From Bacillus cereus ATCC 14579 (GTDB taxonomy: Bacteria > Bacillota > Bacilli > Bacillales > Bacillaceae_G), in contig NC_004722.1 of assembly GCF_000007825.1 (NCBI RefSeq), positions 4,628,501 to 4,692,500 of the forward strand: DNA of 64,000 nucleotides. The letters run 5' to 3'. A program made the position numbers and the translations under genes. The notes beneath the pieces were generated by a model. It saw nothing but the letters and a program-made list of their open reading frames with translations, did no database searches and was not told the DNA's origin. Below, piece by piece: positions 7,916-17,177 of this stretch. Every line of letters starts with the position of its first letter. The stretch's first letter is position 1.

Positions 7916-10059
7916 TCACATTATCGTCAATATATACGTGCTAATTGGAGCGAGCTTAAGTTCCTTTCCTCTAAATGAAGAAATTGGCTCTATTTTCGCT
8001 TCGTTTTCGTTTACTAACACATGCCACGTTACTTCTTTCGGAAGTTGCACAGTTTTAGCTTCTAAACCGCTATTAAATAAGACGATAATCTCTTTCCACG
8101 GCCCAAACGTTTCTACATGCTCTAGGTGATATGCAAGTACTTCTATAGATGTTTGTAAAAAAGTCATATGTTTTTTTATAAGGTCTGCGCTTTGTAATCG
8201 GAATGCCCCATGCTCTTTACGAATCGCAATTAAACCTTTTATATAGTTAACGGTCTCTATCTCTTTCTCTTTTTGATCCCAATCTAATTGATTGATCTTA
8301 TCATTTGCATTATAACTATTTTCATTTCCTTTCTTCGTACGATAAAACTCTTGCCCTGCGTGTAAGAAAGGAATGCCTTGTGAAAGAATAACCATTGCGC
8401 TCGCTAACAGGTGACGTTTTTTCAAAATCGTTTCTGATTCTTCATTACTGCGCACTAGTTTATCCCACATCGTCATATTATCATGACATTCTACATAGTT
8501 AATGCTTTGCGCTGGCTCTAGAAACAGCCCTGTTTCTTTCATACTTAAAAGACTTCCTGCTGCAATATACTGCAAATGATTACAGTCTACATGCCCACCA
8601 AATGCAAAACCACGCTTATTTATATGAAATGTACTCCCTTTTATCCCATCACGAAATTGATCATTAAACTGCGCGATATGTGGCATTTTCTTCGCATTAT
8701 TTAACGTTGCTTTTTCCTCACGAGGAAGCGGTGTTTGTAAATCCCATCCTTCTCCTAATAACAAAGCATCTCTTTTTATGTTTCGCACTTCTTTTTCTAT
8801 CATATTCATTGTATCAACATCTAAAATTCCCATTAAGTCGAATCGGAATCCATCGACATTGTATTCAGTAAGCCAATATAAAATAGACTCTACAATGAAT
8901 TTCCTCATCATTTTCCGTTCAGACGCTATATCATTTCCGACTCCCGTCCCATTAGAAGGCATACCATCTTCACCATGACGAAAATAATATCCTGGAACAA
9001 GCTTTTCAAATGATGATAGCTCTCTTTCATAAACATGATTATATACAACATCTATAATCACCCTAATACCTTGTTTATGAAATGTTTCAATTAGTTGTTT
9101 GCACTCAACTATCCTGTTATACGGATCAGAGGGGTTTGTAGCATAATATCCTGTTGGTGCATTGTAATATAATGGATTATATCCCCAATTATAGGCGGAC
9201 GAAGGATTCGCCTCATCTACACCACCGAAACAATATAAAGGTAATAGTTCAACATGTGTAACACCTAAATCTTTTATATGAGACAACCCTGTTAATGTCC
9301 CATTCCGTCCTGTTGTTCCCTCTTCCATCAATCCTTTATATGTTCCCTTTTGAATTACTCCACTATTTGGATGTATAGTCGCATCACGAATATGCAGTTC
9401 ATACAATATGGCATCTGTCATTGATTGTAATGTTGGTAATCCCTCTCGTCTTGTTACATTCGTTTTTTCTAAATTGATAACAACACCATGTTTTCCATTT
9501 ACCGTCACCGACTTTGCATAAGGATCCACAGCTTCGTTCCATATTAAATTAATACAAACAAGAAATGTATAGCGTGCTCCGTTTAAATCACCTTGTAATG
9601 TTTGGAATCCAAACTCCCGTTTTCTCCCCTGTACATTTCATGATCGGTATATTCTTTATCGCTCTTATAAATTCTTACTTTCGCAAGCCTTGCAGTTGGG
9701 GCCCATACTTTAAATGTCGTTTCTTCTTTTTGATAAACAGCACCTAAATCTGTACCTTCGTAATAATACTTTTCATCGAAACTTTTTGTTCGAATAACAG
9801 CACCTATTTGTAAATCAGTTTCTTCATTCCGTTCATCTCGTACTGTATAATACTTCCCCACATCTAGCGGCTCTTCTATAAAGCACTCATACTTCGTTGC
9901 ATCTGGAAGCGCAATAGTATGAGCAATCGGTAAATCTTTCACATTACTTCCTTCTTGCAAACGAAATGTCCGACTTGTTCCATACGCATGTGGGAGCAAA
10001 ATTGTAATTTTATTCATTTCATCTAAATAGGCATCAAATGGACGTTTTACTTTCAACAT
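7916..10059 (-). pseudogene. amyX: Type I pullulanase AmyX, split by a frameshift
   Basis: Two adjacent reading frames together encode one type I pullulanase (about 713 residues is usual). The N-terminal frame (9583-10059, 158 aa) carries CBM/N-domain sequence up to RGENG. The catalytic frame (7916 to about 9613) has YNWGYNPLYY, VIDVVYNHVY, GFRFDLMG (nucleophile Asp), LLLGEGWD (acid Glu) and VECHDNMTMWDKL. The frames join near 9611-9613, where GGGAGTTTGGATTCC would read through (ENGSFGFQTLQGD) with one more T. One T is therefore missing from a T-run. The enzyme cleaves alpha-1,6 bonds in pullulan and glycogen. As written, no full-length enzyme can be made. Confidence 0.88.
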
Positions 10060-10089
10060 AAAAAAATCACCATCATTCTCAAAGTTAAA

Positions 10090-10230
10090 ATAAAGTGAAA
10101 CTTTAATGAGCGAGAAAATTTCTCCATCCTCACTTATTATTAGCCTTCACCAATTAGGCGAGATAAAATGAGCTGCAAATGATAAGGCTTTTCTTATCAA
10201 CAAGACTCTATACAGTAACTCCATTCTTCT
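10090..10230. repeat. bcr1-like repeat, divergent copy
   Basis: Begins ATAAAGTGAAACTTTAATGAG, then an imperfect hairpin and TTATTATTAGCC..CACCAATTAGGCGAG, like the start of the copies at 15432 and 54956. It lies 31 bp upstream of the amyX start. The right end is uncertain. Assignment to bcr1 rests on recall of that family. Confidence 0.55.
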
Positions 10231-10270
10231 CTATAGTATATTCACCTGCATAAAAAACGTTTTCAACATT

Positions 10271-10822
10271 CTATTTTTGTAATTTTATTTCAGCAATCGA
10301 TTTATACTTCGGGGTTTCTTTCACGTGGGATTCGTATAAAGTAATTGTATCTGCTTGAAATGATATTTCAGGCACTTCTTTTATACTTTCTAAACGAAAC
10401 TTTTCTTCTCCTATCCATTTACGAGCAACGGTAATATGCGGGTGATATGGGCGTGTTTCTAGAGAAAATCCATTTTCTTCACAAATGGCATGTATTTGCT
10501 TTTGCAACTGAAACAAATCGTGATTCTCACTTACCTTCGCCCAAAAAATACGAGGCTGATCTTCCCTACCAAACGTTGAAAAACCTTGTAATGTGAACGA
10601 TAGTTCTTTTGTTTCTGCAATTGTTTTTAATCCATTCTTTATTCCCTCTAATTGTTCCCCCGTTGCACTCCCTAAAAATGAAAGGGTAATATGATAGTCT
10701 TCTTTATGTACCCATGAACGAAATTGTAATTCCTCTTGCATATCCTCTTTATAGTTAGACAGCATTTCTTTTATATGATTCGGTAACGTAATTGCGACAA
10801 AATAATGCAGTTCCATGTACAT
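10271..10822 (-). CDS. thpR: RNA 2',3'-cyclic phosphodiesterase (2H family), YtlP
   Basis: 183 residues with the two HxT motifs of 2H phosphoesterases: HITLSFLG (~45-52) and HITVARKW (~125-132). The family opens 2',3'-cyclic phosphates and can ligate tRNA halves in vitro. It is upstream of amyX and downstream of pepV, like B. subtilis ytlP. Two ATGs (MYMEL) are possible; AAGGAG is better spaced for the second. Confidence 0.9.
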   Translation of the reverse strand: MYMELHYFVAITLPNHIKEMLSNYKEDMQEELQFRSWVHKEDYHITLSFLGSATGEQLEGIKNGLKTIAETKELSFTLQGFSTFGREDQPRIFWAKVSENHDLFQLQKQIHAICEENGFSLETRPYHPHITVARKWIGEEKFRLESIKEVPEISFQADTITLYESHVKETPKYKSIAEIKLQK

Positions 10823-10870
10823 CTTCTCCTTCTTTTCTATTGTTGCTTTTCTTTCTTATCTCATTCAGGT

Positions 10871-10904
10871 AAAAAGAAGCCGCTCTCCAAAATAGAGAGC
10901 GGAC
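10871..10904 (-). terminator. Terminator after pepV
   Basis: Minus strand CCGCTCTC-tatttt-GGAGAGCGG then CTTCTTTTT. Confidence 0.85.
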
Positions 10905-10920
10905 ATTATTTATATATCCA

Positions 10921-12327
10921 TTACTTCGCTAATTCATGAATTGCTTGCGCGTAAATTGCTGTTGCTTTCAATAAGTCTTCAATTTCGATATACTCATCTT
11001 TTTGATGCGCAAGTTCTTCTTTTCCAGGGAATAGCGGGCCAAATGCCACACCAGCTTTTAATGAACGAGCATAAGTACCGCCGCCGATTGCTAATAGTTC
11101 TGCTTTTTCACCTGTTTGTTCTTCATACACACGTTGTAACGTACGGATTAATACGTGATCTTTATCGACGTGATGTGGGCGAGAATTAGAATAGTCAGCC
11201 ACTTCAAAACCATGCGTACCAACATATTCTTTCAACTTCACAATTGTTTCTTCAAAGTTAGTTGTAACTGGGTAACGTACGTTTAGCCCTAAGTTACCAC
11301 CGTTTTCTTTCGTATAAGAAATGCGACCGACATTCACTGTTAACGGACCGCTAATTTCATCTTTGTAAGCAATAGTAGCTTTTTCACCAAAAATATCACC
11401 AGTAAATGTTTCTGTTGCAAATGTCGCAAATGCAGTTGCTTTTCCATCAAGTGAAACTGTAGTTAAGAAGTTTGCTAATAATAAACCTGCATTTTCTCCT
11501 TTTTCAGGAGTAGATCCGTGCGCTGAAATTCCTTCTATTTGCAACGTCACTGTATTTCCTTCTATAGTCGATTTCCCTATTTTTTTAGCAGTTTGTAAAT
11601 ACTCTTCATATGCTACTGTAAGTGCATTTACATCTTCTCCTGTAATAACCGCTTCTGCAAAATCAGGAACCATATTTAAACGGCGCCCTGAATCAAATGA
11701 AACAAGTTCATATGTACCTTTTTTCTCTTCACTACCATTTTGCACAACTTGTATATCAGAAATTCCTTTTTCTGCATTAATAATTGGAAAATCCGCGTCT
11801 GGCGCAAAACCGATTGTTGGCATTTCTTCGTTTTTAAAGTAGTGATCTACACATTTCCAATTGCTTTCCTCATCTGTTCCTATAATCATACGAACACGTT
11901 TGGAAAGAGGTAAGCCTAATTCTTTCACAATTTTCATCGCATAATATGCTGCCATCGTTGGGCCTTTATCGTCAATTGCACCACGTGCAAAAATCTTTCC
12001 GTCGCGAATATCTGCACTATATGCAGGAGTCGTCCAGCCATCTCCTTCTGGTACAACGTCAACGTGACAGAGAATACCTACTAATTCTTCTCCTTGCCCC
12101 ATTTCAAGATGACCTGCATATCCTTCTAAATTTTTAGAAGTAAAACCTTCAGTTTCTCCTTTATGTAACATGAAAGATAAAGCTTTTTCTACACCTTCAC
12201 CGAATGGTGCGCCCTCTTTCGCAGATTCTTCTTCCCATACACTTTTAATTTGTAAAAATTGTTGTGTATCACGAATTAAATCATCTTTTCGTTTCGCAAC
12301 TTCTTCTGTCCAATTAATTGCTGACAT
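10921..12327 (-). CDS. pepV: Dipeptidase PepV (M20 family)
   Basis: 468 residues from MSAINWTEEV, chosen because GAAGGATGG precedes that ATG. Zinc dipeptidase of the M20/PepV family: first metal site ILCHVDVVPEGDGW, bridging Asp in GAIDDKGP, catalytic Glu in GTDEESNW, then FAPDADFP, SAHGSTPEKG and GGGTYARSL. It releases amino acids from dipeptides in the cytoplasm. B. subtilis ytjP holds the same position. Confidence 0.93.
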   Translation of the reverse strand: MSAINWTEEVAKRKDDLIRDTQQFLQIKSVWEEESAKEGAPFGEGVEKALSFMLHKGETEGFTSKNLEGYAGHLEMGQGEELVGILCHVDVVPEGDGWTTPAYSADIRDGKIFARGAIDDKGPTMAAYYAMKIVKELGLPLSKRVRMIIGTDEESNWKCVDHYFKNEEMPTIGFAPDADFPIINAEKGISDIQVVQNGSEEKKGTYELVSFDSGRRLNMVPDFAEAVITGEDVNALTVAYEEYLQTAKKIGKSTIEGNTVTLQIEGISAHGSTPEKGENAGLLLANFLTTVSLDGKATAFATFATETFTGDIFGEKATIAYKDEISGPLTVNVGRISYTKENGGNLGLNVRYPVTTNFEETIVKLKEYVGTHGFEVADYSNSRPHHVDKDHVLIRTLQRVYEEQTGEKAELLAIGGGTYARSLKAGVAFGPLFPGKEELAHQKDEYIEIEDLLKATAIYAQAIHELAK

Positions 12328-12470
12328 CACGCATCCATCCTTCACTATATTGTTTCTTTCATCATAACAAACCGAAATCTCTTATGCTATACACGAAAAC
12401 TAAATACCGAACAATTGTAATATTTCAGATATTTCTTATTAGTTTTTCTTTTGTTTTTTCAAAAAAATTT

Positions 12471-12499
12471 GCAGGAATTTGGCGTTTTACGTAGAATTT
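12471..12499 (+). promoter_or_regulatory. Putative sigma-H promoter upstream of ytzE
   Basis: GCAGGAATT - 11 bp - GTAGAATTT fits the sigma-H consensus (RNAGGAWWW, 11-12 bp, RNNGAATWW). It lies 186 bp upstream of ytzE in a 357-bp divergent gap with pepV. Inference from consensus only. Confidence 0.55.
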
Positions 12500-12506
12500 T
12501 ATGTGT

Positions 12507-12538
12507 TAGTTGACTGACCATATATACAATGTCAACTA
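12507..12538. promoter_or_regulatory. Inverted repeat TAGTTGAC/GTCAACTA, operator-like
   Basis: Perfect 8-bp arms separated by 16 bp, just after the putative sigma-H -10. It could be an operator or a short leader hairpin. The rest of this intergenic gap shows nothing clear. Confidence 0.45.
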
Positions 12539-12684
12539 CCAATATTTTTCTATATGAATATTTGTTAAATTTCTGTAAAATTTAAGTAGATTAAAGCATG
12601 AATTTTATCATGTAGAGTACAATGGTAGTAACGACCTTCTTTCCTGAATGGGGTCAAAAAAACTAGTAGAGGAGTGGTTTTCTC

Positions 12685-12906
12685 TTGAAACCTACAACTA
12701 CTCGTATGCTAACACGCATTAAATCAATTTATATGTACATCAATGAAAACGGAACGGTAACGACGAAAGACCTTGTAGATGAGTTCGGGATCACACCGCG
12801 AACGATACAACGTGATCTAAATGTGTTGCAGTTTAATGAACTCGTGTATAGCCCTTGCCGCGGTAAGTGGACAACAACAGGAAAGAAAGTGAGAATGACC
12901 TCATAA
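12685..12906 (+). CDS. ytzE: Small DeoR-type helix-turn-helix protein YtzE
   Basis: 73 residues, only the DeoR N-terminal HTH (TTKDLVDEFGITPRTIQRDLNVL, residues ~24-46) with no ligand-binding domain. It starts at a TTG preceded by GAGGAG. The B. subtilis homologue ytzE sits in the same place next to the RsuA-type synthase. DNA binding is inferred; target unknown. It may be developmentally expressed if the upstream sigma-H-like site is real. Confidence 0.85.
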   Translation: MKPTTTRMLTRIKSIYMYINENGTVTTKDLVDEFGITPRTIQRDLNVLQFNELVYSPCRGKWTTTGKKVRMTS

Positions 12907-12937
12907 CGAAAAATAATTGTATGGTAAATAAATACAT

Positions 12938-12970
12938 ACCCCTTTCTAATAATTAGAAAGGGGTCTTTTC
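12938..12970 (+). terminator. Terminator between ytzE and the pseudouridine synthase gene
   Basis: ACCCCTTTCTAAT-A-ATTAGAAAGGGGT followed by CTTTTC; near-perfect dyad that could serve both strands. Confidence 0.8.
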
Positions 12971-12986
12971 TGCGCCTATAAAGGTA

Positions 12987-13724
12987 CTACTTTTCAGTAT
13001 CTACTTGATATGTTTTTAACATTTCTACTTCTTCATCTGTTAGCTCTCGGTATTGTCCAAGTTCTAGTTCTTCATCTAATACTAACGGACCCATCTCTGT
13101 TCTCTTTAGGTAGACTACTTTTTTTCCTACCGCTTCAAACATACGCTTCACTTGATGGAATTTCCCTTCCGTAATCACAAGCTCAATTTCAGAAATATCA
13201 TCGCTTTTCAATATTGTAAGTGCACCTGGCTTTGTTTCATAGCCATCGTCTAAAATAACACCTTTAGCAAATTCTTTTACATCCTCTTCTGTTACTACTC
13301 CTGCAACGTGTGCATAATATTTTTTCGGCACATGCTTTTTCGGAGATAATAATTGATGTGATAACTTCCCATCATTTGTTATCAATAAGAAGCCTTCCGT
13401 ATCGATATCAAGTCGTCCAACTGGGAACGGATCAAAGATTGCATCTTCTAATTCTAATAAATCTATTACTGTTTCATGATTATCATCTTCCGTCGCTGAA
13501 ATAACACCTTGTGGTTTATGCATCATTAAGTAAACAAATTCTTTGTATTCCACAACTTCACCGTGAATCATAACTTCTTGCTCTTCTACATTTACATGAA
13601 CTTTCGCATCTTTTACTGGCGTTCCATCAATTTTCACAACGCCATCTTTCAATAATTTCTTTACTTCTTTTCTACTTCCATATCCCATATTTGCTAATAA
13701 TTTATCTAATCTCACGTTTTTCAC
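12987..13724 (-). CDS. RsuA-family pseudouridine synthase
   Basis: 245 residues. An N-terminal S4 RNA-binding domain (RLDKLLANMGYGSRKEV) is followed by the RluA/RsuA catalytic domain with FPVGRLDIDTEGFLL, where the Asp of GRLD is catalytic. It isomerises a uridine in rRNA, probably 16S, as for RsuA-like enzymes. Downstream of ytgP on the same strand, 32 bp away, as with B. subtilis ytzG. Confidence 0.92.
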   Translation of the reverse strand: MKNVRLDKLLANMGYGSRKEVKKLLKDGVVKIDGTPVKDAKVHVNVEEQEVMIHGEVVEYKEFVYLMMHKPQGVISATEDDNHETVIDLLELEDAIFDPFPVGRLDIDTEGFLLITNDGKLSHQLLSPKKHVPKKYYAHVAGVVTEEDVKEFAKGVILDDGYETKPGALTILKSDDISEIELVITEGKFHQVKRMFEAVGKKVVYLKRTEMGPLVLDEELELGQYRELTDEEVEMLKTYQVDTEK

Positions 13725-13756
13725 CTTCTTTATTTATCATAGAAAAGGGGACGTAA

Positions 13757-15409
13757 TTACGCCCCTCTTGATTTCAACTTTATTTTAAATCTACTACCAA
13801 GTTTACGTTGAATTTTATCTAATGCTTCTCCACCAAATACTCTTTCAAGTACTCCTGTGCGAATTGCTAACAATCCGTAAACAAGACCGCCAATACCTGC
13901 ACAAATCGCAACTGTTATAAGAGCACCAATACGGCCATCAGGCGAAATCATGAAGGATAGAATCCATTGTGATAGTTTTACAGCAACGACCATTATAAGT
14001 GTCAGTACTGCAATTTGGAATGTTCTTTTATATACAACACCGAATGAATAGTGTGCGTATTTTTTAATTTGTTGATTTGTGTACCAAACAGAAGCTAAGA
14101 AACCAACTGCTGTCGCTAGAATTGCTCCTACTGTACCGAAATAACGAATAAAGATTACGTTACATACAAATTTCAAAATAACGCCCATTATAAGCGCAAT
14201 AATCGCATGCTTCTGCTGGTTAATACCTTGCAGGATTGCTGCTGTTACTGTAAATAAAGCGAATAACAACGCAACTGGTGCATACCACATTAATACTTGT
14301 CCACCTAGTGGATCTGAATCGTAAAACGCAGTATAAATTGGATATGCAAGTGAAGAAATACCGACAACTGCTGGCAATGTTAAAAACATATTTGCCTGGA
14401 ATGTTTGTGTAATTTGTAATTTCAAATAGCGGTATTGTTTTTCAGTAAATGATTTTGTGATTGCTGGTACAAGCGTTAAACTAAACGCTGTTGCAAGTGA
14501 TACAGGAATCATAATTAACTTATGCGTCCACATTGTGAAAATACCGAGAGCTCGCTCTGCGATATCACCTTGACCAATCGCCTGCATAATTGAGTTAAAT
14601 GTCAATGTATCAATTTGTTGATATAAAGGAATTGTTAACCCAATTACAACGTAAGGAATCGCATATGCAAATAACTCTTTAAACAATTGAACGGTGCTTA
14701 CTGTTGATTCTGGTACAGTTTGTTCAATTAAATATTGATCCAAATATTTTTTACGTTTTAGCCAGTACCAAATTAACACACCGAGTGCTCCAACCGCTGA
14801 AACGAACGCAGCAAATGTCGCTACTCCAACTGCTGTTGCAACAGTACCGCCAAGTACTTTAATAACGATAAAACTACCTGCTAATAAAAAGACGATACGA
14901 ATAATTTGTTCAATAATTTGTGAAACGGTAGTTGGTCCCATAGACTGGTGACCTTGGAAATAACCACGAATTAAACTCGCTGCTGGTACAACAATAAGCG
15001 CGAAGCTTACAAGACGAATGATCGTCGTAACTTCTCCTACATTATTGTGTATACTTTGTTTACCAAGCATCGCTTCTGCAAACAATGGCGCCGTCATGTA
15101 CAGTACTAGGAACGAAAGAACTCCTGTTACTATCATCATAACCATTCCCGAGCGGAACATTCTCCGGCTCGTTTTATAATCGCCAAGCGCATTATATTTG
15201 GAAACAAATTTTGAAACAGCAAGTGGCACACCTGCCGTTGCGATACTTAAAAAGATCGTATATGGAATGTATCCATATGTATAGAGCGTTCCGCCTTCTG
15301 TTCCTACTAATGCATGAAACGGAAAGACGTAAATCATGCCTAAGAACTTTACTAAAAATGTCCCTAGCGTAACAATAAGCGTTCCGCGCAGAAATTTCGA
15401 ATCGGACAT
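13757..15409 (-). CDS. ytgP: MOP-superfamily flippase YtgP
   Basis: 550 residues, about 14 predicted membrane segments; Wzx/MurJ-like polysaccharide exporter fold (FLRGTLIVTLGTFLVKFLGM at the N-terminus). B. subtilis YtgP (MurJ) can act as a lipid II flippase, redundant with Amj, and this protein is its positional and length match. It acts in the membrane. AGGAGG precedes the ATG. A bcr1-like repeat begins 23 bp upstream, so the promoter must lie in or beyond that element. Confidence 0.87.
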   Translation of the reverse strand: MSDSKFLRGTLIVTLGTFLVKFLGMIYVFPFHALVGTEGGTLYTYGYIPYTIFLSIATAGVPLAVSKFVSKYNALGDYKTSRRMFRSGMVMMIVTGVLSFLVLYMTAPLFAEAMLGKQSIHNNVGEVTTIIRLVSFALIVVPAASLIRGYFQGHQSMGPTTVSQIIEQIIRIVFLLAGSFIVIKVLGGTVATAVGVATFAAFVSAVGALGVLIWYWLKRKKYLDQYLIEQTVPESTVSTVQLFKELFAYAIPYVVIGLTIPLYQQIDTLTFNSIMQAIGQGDIAERALGIFTMWTHKLIMIPVSLATAFSLTLVPAITKSFTEKQYRYLKLQITQTFQANMFLTLPAVVGISSLAYPIYTAFYDSDPLGGQVLMWYAPVALLFALFTVTAAILQGINQQKHAIIALIMGVILKFVCNVIFIRYFGTVGAILATAVGFLASVWYTNQQIKKYAHYSFGVVYKRTFQIAVLTLIMVVAVKLSQWILSFMISPDGRIGALITVAICAGIGGLVYGLLAIRTGVLERVFGGEALDKIQRKLGSRFKIKLKSRGA

Positions 15410-15431
15410 ACAAAAATCCTCCTACATCTAC

Positions 15432-15592
15432 ATAAAGTGAAACTATAATTAGTTGGAGACTTCTCTCCTACTCCTTATTAGTTGAACCATTCGAGCATTT
15501 ACAGGCTAACAGACTCCCTATTTACTTCTCCTAAATCTTGAGGTTTTAGTCTTATCGCCTACAAATGGCAGGATAGTGCTGAACTCTAACTT
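15432..15592. repeat. bcr1-like repeat
   Basis: ATAAAGTGAAACTATAATTAG, hairpin with GGAGA/TCTCC arms, CTTATTAGTTGAACCATTCGAGCATTTA, then CTCCTAAATCTTGAGGTTTTAGTC. It shares ordered blocks with the copy at 54956. It fills most of the gap between ytgP and ytfP. Confidence 0.7.
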
Positions 15593-15703
15593 TTGTATTG
15601 TACCACAATTCTCTCATTAAGCAGTACTTCACTCTATTTTTCTTTTAAGGGAAAACATGCTATTCTTTTAGGCAGGAAATGTAGAAAATGAGGTCGATAT
15701 ATT

Positions 15704-16975
15704 ATGCATTATGATGTTATTGTCATCGGCGGCGGTCCTTCTGGGCTAATGGCTGCAATTGGTGCTGCAGAAGAAGGCGCAAATGTCTTACTTCTTGATA
15801 AAGGAAATAAACTTGGGCGTAAACTTGCAATTTCTGGTGGCGGACGCTGTAACGTAACGAACCGTCTACCACTTGATGAAATTGTTAAACATATACCAGG
15901 AAACGGTCGCTTCTTATACAGCGCTTTTTCTATTTTTAATAATGAAGATATTATTACATTCTTCGAAAATCTCGGTGTTAAATTGAAAGAAGAAGACCCC
16001 GGTCGCATGTTCCCTGTGTCAAACAAAGCACAATCTGTTGTAGACGCACTTTTAACACGATTAAAAGACTTAGGTGTAAAAATTCGTACAAATACGCCTG
16101 TTGAAACGATTGAATATGAAAATGGTCAAACAAAAGCAGTTATACTGCAAACAGGCGAAGTGTTAGAAACAAATCACGTCGTTATCGCTGTTGGCGGAAA
16201 ATCAGTTCCTCAAACTGGATCTACTGGAGACGGATATGCTTGGGCTGAAAAAGCGGGTCATACAATCACAGAATTATTCCCAACAGAAGTACCTATCCTT
16301 TCAAACGAGCCGTTTATACGTGACCGCTCATTACAAGGTCTTGCTTTACGTGATATAAACTTAAGTGTATTAAATCCGAAAGGAAAAGCTATCATTTCTC
16401 ACAAAATGGACATGCTCTTCACTCATTTCGGCCTATCTGGACCTGCTGCTCTTCGCTGTAGCCAATTCGTCGTGAAAGCACTGAAAAAGTTTAAAACGAA
16501 TACAATACAAATGAGTATTGATGCATTGCCAGAGGAAAATAGTGAACAACTATTTCAGCGCATGCTGAAACAAATGAAAGAAGATCCGAAAAAAGGAATT
16601 AAAAACGTTTTAAAAGGTTATGTTCCTGAACGTTACTTCCTATTCTTATTAGAAAAAAATGAAATTGACGGCAGCGAACAAGCTGGACAAGTTTCTCACG
16701 AAAAGATTCGTGCACTTGTGAAAGACTTTAAAGAGTTTACTGTGAATGTAAATGGTACGCAGTCAATTGAAAAAGCATTCGTTACTGGCGGAGGTGTATC
16801 CGTGAAAGAAATTAATCCGAAAGAAATGTCTTCTAAATTTACGAACGGCTTATATTTCTGCGGAGAAGTTCTTGATATTCATGGTTATACTGGTGGCTAT
16901 AATATTACATCAGCCCTTGTTACTGGTAGAATTGCTGGAACGACTGCTGGAGAAAACGCGAAAATGCAATATTAA
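15704..16975 (+). CDS. ytfP: HI0933/BaiN-family FAD-dependent oxidoreductase YtfP
   Basis: 423 residues. The dinucleotide-binding motif VIVIGGGPSGLMAAIGAAEEG is at the N-terminus, then GNKLGRKLAISGGGRCNVTN, HFGLSGPAALR and the C-terminal FAD motif CGEVLDIHGYTGGYN. It is a cytoplasmic flavoprotein; its substrate is unknown. Start at MHYDVIVIG with GAGGT upstream. Transcribed away from ytgP. Confidence 0.9.
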   Translation: MHYDVIVIGGGPSGLMAAIGAAEEGANVLLLDKGNKLGRKLAISGGGRCNVTNRLPLDEIVKHIPGNGRFLYSAFSIFNNEDIITFFENLGVKLKEEDPGRMFPVSNKAQSVVDALLTRLKDLGVKIRTNTPVETIEYENGQTKAVILQTGEVLETNHVVIAVGGKSVPQTGSTGDGYAWAEKAGHTITELFPTEVPILSNEPFIRDRSLQGLALRDINLSVLNPKGKAIISHKMDMLFTHFGLSGPAALRCSQFVVKALKKFKTNTIQMSIDALPEENSEQLFQRMLKQMKEDPKKGIKNVLKGYVPERYFLFLLEKNEIDGSEQAGQVSHEKIRALVKDFKEFTVNVNGTQSIEKAFVTGGGVSVKEINPKEMSSKFTNGLYFCGEVLDIHGYTGGYNITSALVTGRIAGTTAGENAKMQY

Positions 16976-17006
16976 AAAAAGAAACAGGGATTCCTGTTTC
17001 TTTTTT
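16974..17006. terminator. Bidirectional-type terminator after ytfP
   Basis: AAAAAAAGAAACAGG-gatt-CCTGTTTCTTTTTT. Confidence 0.85.
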
Positions 17007-17021
17007 AATATTGCCATGAAA

Positions 17022-17075
17022 TCATTATCGGCGATTTCTCAAATATATCGACTTACCGACAAGAAGCGACAAACA
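17022..17075. repeat. ATATATC/CGATT intergenic repeat, copy 3
   Basis: ATCATTATCGGCGATTTCTC, AAATATATCGACTTACCGACA, then AGCGACAA, the same ordered words as the copy at 46072. It lies just beyond the ytfP terminator. Confidence 0.7.
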
Positions 17076-17177
17076 TCTGCTCCATGTAACTTTCCATTGC
17101 TTTTTTGTTGCTTTATATACCTTAGTACCTTTATATTTTATATTGTTGAATATTTAAAAAGGGTAAGGGGAAAACAA

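Noticed and set aside
16872..17177. N-terminal extension of the MFS transporter into ytfP
   Set aside because: It crosses a terminator and a repeat; the ATG at 17178 has the ribosome site and begins the typical first helix.
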